Assembly (NCBI GenBank): GCA_049997955.1
Contig: JAEBDY010000014.1
Coordinates: 186,001-250,000 of the forward strand
DNA: 64,000 nucleotides
Origin: Umezawaea sp049997955
Lineage (GTDB): Bacteria; Actinomycetota; Actinomycetes; Mycobacteriales; Pseudonocardiaceae
Direction of reading: 5' to 3'
Both the position numbers and the translations under genes were made by a program. A model generated the notes under the pieces. The model did not search any database. It was given only the letters and a program-made list of their open reading frames with translations, and was not told the DNA's origin. Positions 57,069-64,000 of this stretch are shown one piece after another (the stretch's first letter is position 1; each line of letters starts with the position of its first letter).

Positions 57069-57818
57069 ATGTCCCGCAACGTGACGGATCTCGGGTGGAT
57101 CGGGTTGATCAGGCACGGCGAGAGCACCGGCAACGTGGCCAGGGAAGAGGCCGAGGACGGTGGGCTCGACGTCATCGACATCGCCGAGCGGGACGCGGAC
57201 GTGCCGCTGTCGCCGCGCGGCGAGGAGCAGGCGACGGCGGTCGGCCGCTGGCTGGCCTCGCTGCCGAGCGGGCAGCGACCGGACGTGGTCGTGTGCTCGC
57301 CGTACCAGCGGACGCTCAGCACGGCGCGGTTCGCGATGCGCGAGGTCGACCACCAGCCCGTGCAGGTCGTCGACGAACGATTGCGGGACCGCGAGCTGGG
57401 CATCCTCGACCTGCTCACCACGAGCGGGGTGGCCAACCGCTACCCCGACGAACTGGTCCGCAAGGAGCGGCTCGGCAAGTTCTACTACCGGCCGCCGGGC
57501 GGTGAGTCGTGGGCCGACGTGGCGCTGCGGCTGCGGTCCCTGCTGGCCGACATCGAACGCCGTCACGCCGGGCGGCGGGTGCTGTTCTTCGCCCACGAGA
57601 TGACCGCCTACCTGCTGCGCTACCTGCTGGAGGACATCCCCGAGAAGGACCTGCTGGCCGTGGCCCACAACACCGTCGTCGCCAACGGGTCGGTCACCTC
57701 GTGGACCCGCGACGAGGACGGGGCGTTCCACCTGGAGCACGAGCACGCCACCGAGCACCTGCGCGAGCAGGGCGTCCGCCCGACGGAGACCGAAGATGCC
57801 GCAGCCGAATCAGTCTGA
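57069..57818 (+). CDS. Histidine phosphatase superfamily protein
   Basis: 249 residues from ATG 57069. The RHGE motif (GLIRHGESTGNVAREEAEDG) carries the phosphorylated His. The second arginine is in VVCSPYQRTLSTARF, the acid in RLRDRELGILDLLTTSG and the second His in VLFFAHEMTAYLLRYLL. It belongs to the phosphoglycerate-mutase-like branch; a phosphatase with unknown substrate is most likely. It overlaps the nnrD gene by 23 bp, so the two are co-transcribed. It starts 31 bp from the divergent ceramidase-like gene with no obvious ribosome binding site. Confidence 0.9.
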   Translation: MSRNVTDLGWIGLIRHGESTGNVAREEAEDGGLDVIDIAERDADVPLSPRGEEQATAVGRWLASLPSGQRPDVVVCSPYQRTLSTARFAMREVDHQPVQVVDERLRDRELGILDLLTTSGVANRYPDELVRKERLGKFYYRPPGGESWADVALRLRSLLADIERRHAGRRVLFFAHEMTAYLLRYLLEDIPEKDLLAVAHNTVVANGSVTSWTRDEDGAFHLEHEHATEHLREQGVRPTETEDAAAESV

Positions 57819-58671
57819 GCCCACGCCGATCACGTCCGCGCTGCTGCGCGACTGGACGTTCCCCCCGACCGACGCGGGCACCGTGCTCGTCGTGGGCGGT
57901 GCCCGGCGGTCGCCGGGCGCGGTGCTGCTCAGCGGCATCGCCGCGCTGCGCGCAGGCGCCGTGACGCTCCAGCTCGCGCTGGTCGAGCGGCACGCGTCCG
58001 CGCTCGGCCTCGCCGTGCCGGAGGCGCTGGTCGTCGAGCTGCCGGAGACGCCGTCCGGCACGGTGTCGCGCGACGCGGCCGACGTGCTGGCCGACCTCCT
58101 GCCGCAGGTACGGGCACTGGTGGTCGGGCCGGGGCTGTCCGACGGCGACGAGACCGGCGCGCTGCTCGAACGGCTGCTGCCGCTGGTCGGCCCGGACACC
58201 TCCGTGGTGCTCGACGCGTTCGCGCTCGGCGCGGTCGGCCTGCACCCGGAGCTGGCCGAGCCGGTGCACGGCAGGCTCGTGCTGACACCCAACTCCACCG
58301 AGGCCGGCTACCTGCTCGGCCACCCGGACGACCCGGTCGAGGACTTCGTCGGCGCGGCCGCGGAGATCGCCGACCGGCACCGGGCGGTGGTGAACCTGAT
58401 GGGTGTGGTCGCCGACAGCGAGGGCCGGGTGTGGCAGGACGGGACCGGGCACGTCGGGCTGTCCACCTCGGGCAGCGGCGACGTGCTGGCGGGCCTCGTC
58501 GGCGGTCTGCTCGCCTGCTCCGCCGACCCCGCCCAGGCCGCGTGCTGGGCGGGCCACGTGCACGCGATGGCCGGGCAGCGGCTGGTGCCGCGGACCGGGC
58601 TCACCGGGATGCTCGCGCGGGAACTGCTGGACGAGTTGCCGATCGTGCTCGCGGAGCTGCGGTCGAGCTAG
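57796..58671 (+). CDS. nnrD: ADP-dependent NAD(P)H-hydrate dehydratase
   Basis: 291 residues of the ribokinase-like YjeF C-terminal family, which repairs hydrated NADH/NADPH using ADP. Motifs are TVLVVGGARRSPGAVLLSGI at the start, LVVGPGLSDGDETGALLERL, LTPNSTEAGYLLG, and the nucleotide-binding LSTSGSGDVLAGLVGGLLAC with the catalytic Asp in GSGD. The epimerase (YjeF_N) domain found fused in many bacteria is absent. It overlaps the upstream phosphatase gene by 23 bp and ends 3 bp into the convergent ABM-domain gene. Confidence 0.9.
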   Translation: MPQPNQSEPTPITSALLRDWTFPPTDAGTVLVVGGARRSPGAVLLSGIAALRAGAVTLQLALVERHASALGLAVPEALVVELPETPSGTVSRDAADVLADLLPQVRALVVGPGLSDGDETGALLERLLPLVGPDTSVVLDAFALGAVGLHPELAEPVHGRLVLTPNSTEAGYLLGHPDDPVEDFVGAAAEIADRHRAVVNLMGVVADSEGRVWQDGTGHVGLSTSGSGDVLAGLVGGLLACSADPAQAACWAGHVHAMAGQRLVPRTGLTGMLARELLDELPIVLAELRSS

Positions 58672-58973
58672 CTCGCGGGCTCTCCGAGCAGCGCTCCCAT
58701 CGCGTGCACCACCTCCAGGTGCTGCACCGTGGGCTCGGTCGACGGCCGCTGCCCGCCGAACGCGGCGTCGACGGCGGGGTGGATCCGCTCGTCGAACGCC
58801 GCGGCGCAGGCGGCCTCCGACTCCCAGACCTCGATGTACCGCAGGCCGCCGTCGGGTCGCCGCACGCACAGGTGCAGCAGCGATCCGGCCATCGGCTCGG
58901 GTCCCAGCTCGTCGATGACCTTGCGGTACAGGTCGTCACCGATGGGCACGTCCTGGATGAAGGCGTAGACCAT
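58668..58973 (-). CDS. Antibiotic-biosynthesis-monooxygenase (ABM)-like dimeric alpha/beta barrel protein
   Basis: 101 residues from ATG 58973. Short ferredoxin-like sequence: MVYAFIQDVPIGDDLYRKVI, GSLLHLCVRRPDGGLRYIEV, WESEAACAAAFDERIHPAVD. The alternating strand-helix pattern and the YIEVWES motif fit the dimeric alpha/beta barrel (ABM-like) group, whose members include small monooxygenases and many of unknown function. It is divergent from a TetR gene with a 60-bp shared promoter containing an inverted repeat, so it is the likely target of that regulator. Confidence 0.75.
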   Translation of the reverse strand: MVYAFIQDVPIGDDLYRKVIDELGPEPMAGSLLHLCVRRPDGGLRYIEVWESEAACAAAFDERIHPAVDAAFGGQRPSTEPTVQHLEVVHAMGALLGEPAS

Positions 58974-58986
58974 GATCCTGTCTCCA

Positions 58987-59015
58987 TATTCGTCCGATAC
59001 GGGTTCGGGTGAATA
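58987..59015. promoter_or_regulatory. Inverted repeat between the ABM-like and TetR genes
   Basis: TATTC-GT-CCG ... CGG-GT-GAATA arms face each other around a 29-bp symmetric stretch in the divergent promoter region. Candidate operator of the adjacent TetR protein. Confidence 0.45.
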
Positions 59016-59033
59016 CAGGTAAGGTTGACCCCG

Positions 59034-59675
59034 ATGAGCGAGAACGTCAAGCGCCGCTACGAAGCGCCCCGCCGAGCCGAGCGCGCGGCGGCGACCCGGA
59101 GCGCGGTCCTCACCGCCGCCCGCGACCTCTTCACCTCGAACGGCTACCCCCGGACCCAGATCGGCGACATCGCCGCGCGGGCCGGGGTCTCGGTCGACAC
59201 GGTCTACACCTCGGTGGGTCGCAAACCGGTGCTGCTCCGGCAACTGGTCGAATCCGCGCTCTCCGGCACCGACCACGCCGTGCCCGCGGCGGAGCGCGAC
59301 TACGTGGTCCGCGTGCGGGCCGCCCCGACCGCGGCCGAGAAGATCACCCTCTACGCGGAGGCGATCACCAGCATCCACCGCAGGCTCGCGCCGGTGTTCC
59401 TCGCGCTGCGCGACGCCGCCGTCGGCGACCCGGACTGCGCCGCCCTCTGGCGCGAGATCGCCGAACGCCGAGCGCGCAACATGCTCGACTTCGCCGCCGA
59501 CCTGCGCGCCACCGGGAGCCTCCGCCCGGACCTGGACGACCGGCAGGTGGCGGACATCGTCTGGAGCACGAACGCCGTCGAGTACTGGGTCCTCCTGGTC
59601 CACGAGCGGGGGTGGACCCCGGAGCGGTTCCGGGAGTGGATCACCGACTCGTGGACCAGGCTGCTCCTGGTGTGA
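59034..59675 (+). CDS. TetR family transcriptional regulator
   Basis: 213 residues from ATG 59034. N-terminal basic leader, then helix-turn-helix TRSAVLTAARDLFTSNGYPR, TQIGDIAARAGVSVDTVYTS and VGRKPVLLRQLVESAL. The C-terminal domain is of the common actinobacterial type ending in VADIVWSTNAVEYWVLLVHE and RGWTPERFREWITDSW. It is divergent from the ABM-like gene, which it probably represses. Autoregulation through the shared inverted repeat is expected. The ligand is unknown. Confidence 0.9.
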   Translation: MSENVKRRYEAPRRAERAAATRSAVLTAARDLFTSNGYPRTQIGDIAARAGVSVDTVYTSVGRKPVLLRQLVESALSGTDHAVPAAERDYVVRVRAAPTAAEKITLYAEAITSIHRRLAPVFLALRDAAVGDPDCAALWREIAERRARNMLDFAADLRATGSLRPDLDDRQVADIVWSTNAVEYWVLLVHERGWTPERFREWITDSWTRLLLV

Positions 59676-59747
59676 CCCGGTGCGGTGCTCTCCTCACCGG
59701 GCCCCTCGCGGCCCCGATCGGCGCGAAACCCGGCAAGGATTACCGCG

Positions 59748-61367
59748 CTACCGGGCTCGCTTCACCCGAGCCTCGTCCCACACGGGCTCGGACACCTCGG
59801 AGACGACCCCGTCCGAGCGGAACAGCAGGAACCGGTCGAACGACCGCGCGAACCACCGGTCGTGCGTCACCGCGACGACGGTCCCGGTGAACTCCTCCAA
59901 GGCCCTCTGCAACGCCTCGGCCGAGTTCAGGTCCAGGTTGTCCGTCGGCTCGTCGAGCAGCAGCAGCGTCGACCCGGCCAGCTCCAGCAGCAACACCTGG
60001 AACCGCGCCTGCTGGCCACCGGACAGCGACTCGAACCGCTGGTCACCGCTCTGCCCGAGCCCGTACCGGGTCAGGATCGCCATGGCCGCGCCGCGGTCCT
60101 TGCCGGTCCGCGAGCCCTCGCCGTGCCAGAGGATGTCCACCAGGGTCCGGCCGACCCACTCGGGGTGCTGGTGCGTCTGGGCGAACAGCCCCGGCAGGAC
60201 CCGCGACCCGGTCTTGCAGACGCCGGTGTGCGCGACGTCGCCGCCACCCAGCAACCGCAGGAAGTGGCTCTTGCCGGACCCGTTGGACCCCAGCACCGCC
60301 ACCCGGTCGCCGAAGAAGATCTCCGCGTCGAACGGCTTCATCAGGCCGGTCAGTTCGAGCTTCTCGCACGTCACCGCGCGCACGGCCGTGCGGCCGCCCC
60401 GCAGCCGGGGCGTCACCTTCTCGTCGGACGGCAGCTCGGGCGGCGGCCCGGCCTCCTCGTACTTCTTCAGCTTCGCCGACATCACCCGGTACTTGGCCGC
60501 CATGACCTCGGAGATGGTCGCCTGGATCTGCAGCGTCCGCACCAGCTCCTTGAGCCGGTCGTGCTCCTCGTTCCAGCGCTTGTGCAGCTCCTTGAGCCGG
60601 TCGATCCGCGCGGTCCTGGCGTCGTGCCAGGTGCCGAACGACCCGGCGTGCGTCCACGCGCTGTGCGCCTCGACCGTCACGACCTGGGTGGCGGCGATCG
60701 ACAGCAGCTCCCGGTCGTGGCTGACCAGCAGCACGCCCTTGTCCGTCTCGGACAGCCGCTGCTCCAGCCACCGCTTGCCCGGCACGTCGAGGTAGTTGTC
60801 CGGCTCGTCCAGCAGCAGCACCTGCTCCTGGCCGCGCAGCAGCGCCTCCAGCACGAGCCGCTTCTGCTCGCCGCCCGACAGCGTGCGCACGTCGCGGAAC
60901 CGGGCCCGGTCGTACGGGACGCCGAGGGCCGCGACCGTCACCGTGTCCCACAGGACCTCGACGTCGTAGCCGCCCTGCTCGCCCCACGCCGTGATCGCGT
61001 CGGCGTACTTCATCTGGGTCGGCTCGTCGTCGGTCTCCATCAGCGCCAGCTCGGCGCGGTCCAGGTCGACGGCCGCCTTGCGCAGGCCTGGTGGTGCGAC
61101 GGCGAGCAGCAGGTCGCGGACGCTGCTGTCGTCGCGCACCGAACCGACGAACTGGGGCATCACCCCGAGCCCGCCCTGCACCCGCACGCTGCCCGCCGCC
61201 GGGCTCAGCTCACCGGACAGGATCCGGAGCAGCGTGGTCTTGCCGACACCGTTGGCGCCGACGAGCGCGACCACCGATCCGGTACCGACCTTGAACGACA
61301 CATCGCGAAACAGCTCGCGCCCGTCCGCAAGGCGGAAGGCAAGACCGTTCGCATCGAGGAAACCCAC
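59748..61367 (-). CDS. ABC-F family ATPase (ribosome-associated type)
   Basis: 539 residues with two ABC ATPase domains and no transmembrane segments. The first holds GANGVGKTTLL, LSGGEQKRLVLEALL and LLLDEPDNYLD; the second holds GSNGSGKSHFLRLL, LSGGQQARFQVLLLELA and LLLDEPTDNLDLNSAEAL. The linker of about 80 residues (IDRLKELHKRWNEEHDRLKE and onward) is helical and charged, as in ABC-F proteins that act in the ribosomal E site. Some members protect against ribosome-targeting antibiotics; others tune translation. Nothing nearby indicates resistance. It is a single gene, divergent from the papain-like gene. Confidence 0.92.
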   Translation of the reverse strand: MGFLDANGLAFRLADGRELFRDVSFKVGTGSVVALVGANGVGKTTLLRILSGELSPAAGSVRVQGGLGVMPQFVGSVRDDSSVRDLLLAVAPPGLRKAAVDLDRAELALMETDDEPTQMKYADAITAWGEQGGYDVEVLWDTVTVAALGVPYDRARFRDVRTLSGGEQKRLVLEALLRGQEQVLLLDEPDNYLDVPGKRWLEQRLSETDKGVLLVSHDRELLSIAATQVVTVEAHSAWTHAGSFGTWHDARTARIDRLKELHKRWNEEHDRLKELVRTLQIQATISEVMAAKYRVMSAKLKKYEEAGPPPELPSDEKVTPRLRGGRTAVRAVTCEKLELTGLMKPFDAEIFFGDRVAVLGSNGSGKSHFLRLLGGGDVAHTGVCKTGSRVLPGLFAQTHQHPEWVGRTLVDILWHGEGSRTGKDRGAAMAILTRYGLGQSGDQRFESLSGGQQARFQVLLLELAGSTLLLLDEPTDNLDLNSAEALQRALEEFTGTVVAVTHDRWFARSFDRFLLFRSDGVVSEVSEPVWDEARVKRAR

Positions 61368-61475
61368 AGTGGGTCATCGTCGTCTGATGGGTGCCGCAGG
61401 ACCAAATCAATTGGTGTATCAGCGTGGTCCGTCGCGCCTCCGTGCAGGTGAGGCGCATCCAGGGGAGGGAGATCG

Positions 61476-62612
61476 ATGACCCGCATCGAGTCGGCTCGGC
61501 TCATCGCGGCGCAGCTCGGCGTGCTGGCGACGCTGGGCGCGGTGCCGGACCTGCCGGACGGGCTGCGGCTGGACCGCGCGCCGACGCCGGTGCACGACGT
61601 CAACGGCGAGCTGCTGCTGTGGCGGATCGGGTCGCGCGGTGGCCGGGGGTACGTCGACGTCGCCGCCCACCCGAGGCTCGGCGCGCCGCTGGTGGCGGTC
61701 GCGCCGGAGGCGGTGTGGGAGCCGGAGATGCTGCTCGGCGAGGCCCGCGGCCTCGACGTGGAGCACGACGAGCTGCAGTTCGTGGCGTACAGCTTCCCCA
61801 AGCTGGCGGTGCGGTTCCTGCTCGGGGGCGTCGAGGTCGCGCTGCGCGAGCTGCACACGTGGGAGCAGGTGCCCGAAGCGCGGGCGGACCTGGCGGAGCC
61901 GCCGGGCGAGTTCGAGCGCTGGTCGTTCCTGGACGAGCAGACCCCGGAGGCCCGGCAGGTCCGCGAGGAGCGGTACCGGCAGCGGATCGAGGCGCTGACG
62001 CACCTGGCGAACGTGCTGCACGTGAACGAGCCGGTCGTGCGCCGGTTCGACCGCAAGATCGTCGAGCAGGTGCTGCGCCCCCGCGTGGACGCGCTGGAGC
62101 TGCACTACTCGCACAGCTTCGCCGACCAGTCGAGCTGCCTCGGCCTGGTCGGGCAGGAGACGAACCGGTGGAGCGCGGCCGCGAGCGCCCAGATGATCCT
62201 GGACTTCTACCGCTACCGGTACGACCAGGAGCGGCTGGCGGACGAACTGGGCCTGGGCACGGAGGCGCACCCCGTCGGGCTGCCCGCCCGCCGGGACTTC
62301 GACGTGGTGGTCGCCCTGGAGAACCTCACCGGCAAGTCGGTGGCCGCGGCGCTGTCGACCACGCCCACGTTCGCCGAGTACCGGTCGGAGATCCGCGCGA
62401 ACCGGCCGGTGATCAGCTTCATCCCCGGCCACTGCCGGGTCGTCACCGGGTACACGCGCACGAGTTCGCTGCTGCTGATCGGCGCGAGTTTCGCCGCGTT
62501 GCAGGTGAACGACCCGTGGCCGCCCAGAGCCGGAGTGGTGACCCGGTGGGAGAACGTCGACACCATCGCGTGCCGGAGCACCGTGACGGCGAAGGTGACG
62601 CTGGTTCCCTAG
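61476..62612 (+). CDS. Papain-like C39/C70-type protein with Ser in place of the catalytic Cys
   Basis: 378 residues from ATG 61476 behind GGGAGGGAG. The N-terminal ~215 residues are an unassigned domain with alpha/beta character. The C-terminal part has the bacterial papain-like layout: Gln227 (oxyanion) in LVGQETNRWSAAASAQMILD, with residue 233, six after the Gln, a Ser where active enzymes have Cys; His319 in IPGHCRVVTGYT; Asp346 in LQVNDPWPP. No signal peptide is visible. It may be a pseudo-protease or a serine variant. It ends 4 bp into the convergent DUF3040 gene. Confidence 0.75.
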   Translation: MTRIESARLIAAQLGVLATLGAVPDLPDGLRLDRAPTPVHDVNGELLLWRIGSRGGRGYVDVAAHPRLGAPLVAVAPEAVWEPEMLLGEARGLDVEHDELQFVAYSFPKLAVRFLLGGVEVALRELHTWEQVPEARADLAEPPGEFERWSFLDEQTPEARQVREERYRQRIEALTHLANVLHVNEPVVRRFDRKIVEQVLRPRVDALELHYSHSFADQSSCLGLVGQETNRWSAAASAQMILDFYRYRYDQERLADELGLGTEAHPVGLPARRDFDVVVALENLTGKSVAAALSTTPTFAEYRSEIRANRPVISFIPGHCRVVTGYTRTSSLLLIGASFAALQVNDPWPPRAGVVTRWENVDTIACRSTVTAKVTLVP

Positions 62613-62851
62613 CGCCAGGTGGTCCCGCGCAGGAGCAGCACCACCGACACCATGCCGAAGCAGCCGAGAGCCGCGCCGATGACACCCATCATCAGGAGGA
62701 ACGTGCCGATGGCGCCGAAGAGGATCGCCAGCACGGTGGTCGGTTTGGGTCGTGCTCGACCCACGGCGAGTCTGTTGTCCAGCAGCGGGTCGTCGAGGCG
62801 GAACTGGTTCTCGATCTCGTCCAGTGACCGCCGCTCGAATTCACTCAGCAT
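62609..62851 (-). CDS. DUF3040 family small membrane protein
   Basis: 80 residues from ATG 62851. The N-terminal MLSEFERRSLDEIENQFRLD motif is diagnostic of DUF3040, an actinobacterial family with two adjacent transmembrane helices (TVLAILFGAIGTFLLMMGVI and GAALGCFGMVSVVLLL). Function is unknown. An in-frame extension to 62908 is unlikely because the family starts at MLSEFERR and GAGG lies just upstream of it. The stop overlaps that of the papain-like gene. Confidence 0.88.
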   Translation of the reverse strand: MLSEFERRSLDEIENQFRLDDPLLDNRLAVGRARPKPTTVLAILFGAIGTFLLMMGVIGAALGCFGMVSVVLLLRGTTWR

Positions 62852-62914
62852 CGGGACTCCTCCACATGCTCCAGGCATGGGTTGAGTACCCCGATCCCCC
62901 GCGCTCAATCCCTT

Positions 62915-63925
62915 TTACCGCCGGGAAAGCGCCACGAGCCTGGAGACGGCCCGCAGGTACTTCTTCCGGTAGCCGCCGCGGAGCATCTCGTCGGTGAACA
63001 GCTCCGACAGCGGGCGCCCGGACACGGCGACCGGGACGTCGCGGTCGTAGAGCCGGTCACCCAGCGCCACCAGGCGCAACGCGACGGACTGGTCGTCAGC
63101 GGGCCGCACGCCGCGCAGGTGCACGGCGGCGACGCCGTCGACCAGCCTGCCGTAGCGGGACGGGTGGATCTTGGCCAGCCGCGCGCACAGCGCGTCGAAG
63201 TCGTCCAGCGTCGAGCCGGGGGTGGCGGCCGCGCTGGCGGCCAGCTCGTCGTCGGTCATCGGCTCGGGCGCGTCGGGAAGGCCGCGGTGCCGGTAGTCCG
63301 GGCCGTCGACCCGCACGACGTCGAACCGGGCCGACATCGCCTGGATCTCGCGGAGGAAGTCCTGCGCCGCGAACCGGCCCTCGCCGAGCTTGTCCGGCAG
63401 CGTGTTCGAGGTCGCGGCGACGAACACCCCCGCCCCGGTCAGCTCCTTGATCAGCCTGCTGACCAGCGTCGTGTCGCCGGGGTCGTCCAGCTCGAACTCG
63501 TCGATCGCCAGCAGCCGGTGCCCGGACAGCCGCCGCACGGCCTCGCCGAACCCGAGCACGCCGACCAGGTTGGTCAGCTCCACGAACGTGCCGTACGCCT
63601 TCTGCCCCGGCACGGCGTGCCAGATCGAGGCGAGCAGGTGGGTCTTGCCGACGCCGAACCCGCCGTCCAGGTACAGCCCGAGCTTCCCGTCGGGCGCGGC
63701 CTTCCTGCCGAACAGCGACCCGAGCCAGCCGCCGCCGGAGTCCGCGCCGACCCGCTCCGCGAACGCCGCGCACGCCGTCACGGCGGCGGCCTGGCTGGGC
63801 TCGTCCGGGTTGGGCACGTAGGTGTCGAACCGCACGTCGTCGAACCGGGGCGGCGGGACCAGCGAGTTCACCAGTTCGTCCGCTTCGATCCGGGGATCTC
63901 GGTCGGCCAGGCGCGGAGCGGACAT
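62915..63925 (-). CDS. zapE: ZapE/AFG1-like ATPase
   Basis: 336 residues of the AFG1/ZapE family of AAA-type ATPases. Walker A is LYLDGGFGVGKTHLLASIWH, Walker B LLAIDEFELDDPGDTTLVSR, followed by the sensor ATSNTLPDKLGEGRFAAQDF. N-terminal (PPPRFDDVRFDTYVPNPDEP) and C-terminal (PVAVSGRPLSELFTDEMLRG, then GYRKKYLRAVSRLVAL) segments match actinobacterial members. In E. coli ZapE associates with the Z ring under low oxygen; its role in actinobacteria is less clear. It is divergent from a gene beginning at 63976. Confidence 0.9.
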   Translation of the reverse strand: MSAPRLADRDPRIEADELVNSLVPPPRFDDVRFDTYVPNPDEPSQAAAVTACAAFAERVGADSGGGWLGSLFGRKAAPDGKLGLYLDGGFGVGKTHLLASIWHAVPGQKAYGTFVELTNLVGVLGFGEAVRRLSGHRLLAIDEFELDDPGDTTLVSRLIKELTGAGVFVAATSNTLPDKLGEGRFAAQDFLREIQAMSARFDVVRVDGPDYRHRGLPDAPEPMTDDELAASAAATPGSTLDDFDALCARLAKIHPSRYGRLVDGVAAVHLRGVRPADDQSVALRLVALGDRLYDRDVPVAVSGRPLSELFTDEMLRGGYRKKYLRAVSRLVALSRR

Positions 63926-63975
63926 GCGGGCAAGCGTATCCGCGGCGGGACGACGTGACCTCCGGGTGTGCTGGG

Positions 63976-64000
63976 ATGAACTCCATGCAGATCCTGTGGC
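63976..64000 (+). CDS. Start of a divergent gene, cut by the window edge
   Basis: Only eight codons are visible: ATG 63976 or the in-frame ATG 63985, reading MNSMQILW. In actinobacteria the gene divergent from this ATPase is often a RibD C-terminal-type pyrimidine reductase whose product begins in a similar way, but the visible part is far too short to identify it. Confidence 0.3.

Noticed and set aside
59748..61367. ABC-F gene as an antibiotic resistance determinant
   Set aside because: No biosynthetic or other resistance genes are nearby and the linker was not matched to a known resistance subfamily, so only the general ABC-F call is supported.

Overview
The window is high-GC actinobacterial DNA. 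The gene content (PucR, IclR and TetR regulators, LCP protein, accessory SecA2, Spo0M-like protein, single-chain acyl-CoA carboxylase, DUF6319/DUF3037/DUF3040-type proteins, frequent GTG starts and start/stop overlaps) suggests a filamentous actinomycete of the order Pseudonocardiales (Saccharothrix, Lentzea or Actinosynnema type). That placement is inferred from gene content, not from a marker gene. The sequence looks chromosomal.

Layout. 1-2.2 kb: a truncated DUF4041/T5orf172 gene and a less GC-rich stretch lying downstream of the 3' end of a tRNA-Pro(GGG), a possible island edge. 2.4-8.5 kb (minus strand): a two-component pair, then der, a shortened PlsC-like gene, cmk, aroH and a DUF1015 gene. 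8.5-12.5 kb (plus): a KhtTU-like K+/H+ antiport pair, a subtilase with a frameshifted small partner, and a small protein behind a LexA-like box. 12.5-24.6 kb: lipid and acyl-CoA metabolism (quinone oxidoreductase, SDRs, MaoC hydratase, acyl-CoA dehydrogenase, single-chain acyl-CoA carboxylase) with TetR regulators. One 16-bp palindrome recurs in front of three of these transcription units. 24.8-27.1 kb: secA2. 28.3-40.1 kb: a complete choline to glycine betaine to dimethylglycine to sarcosine to glycine route (betA, betB, Rieske oxygenase with its ferredoxin and reductase, dimethylglycine oxidase, sarcosine oxidase) with an IclR regulator. It is interrupted between the reductase and betB by an IS607-like element that keeps tnpB but has lost most of tnpA.

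40.5-41.9 kb: an unusual pair, an XRE-type regulator with a large uncharacterised C-terminal domain and a stand-alone PheT-like tRNA-binding protein. 42-48.2 kb: a probable poly-/oligo-3-hydroxybutyrate utilisation locus (secreted depolymerase, second secreted hydrolase, PucR regulator, MHS permease, 3-hydroxybutyrate dehydrogenase). 48.4-64 kb: housekeeping and accessory genes (LCP protein, HipA-like kinase with DUF3037 partner, lactonase, PPK2, rocD, DUF2252, ceramidase-like, nnrD, ABC-F, a papain-like protein lacking its cysteine, zapE).

Two intergenic repeat families stand out. One is a 126-bp nested palindrome present three times with at most one mismatch (19.85, 27.47 and 51.05 kb). The other is an approximately 135-bp hairpin element present twice in opposite orientation (15.7 and 27.2 kb). 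No CRISPR array, rRNA or riboswitch was recognised.
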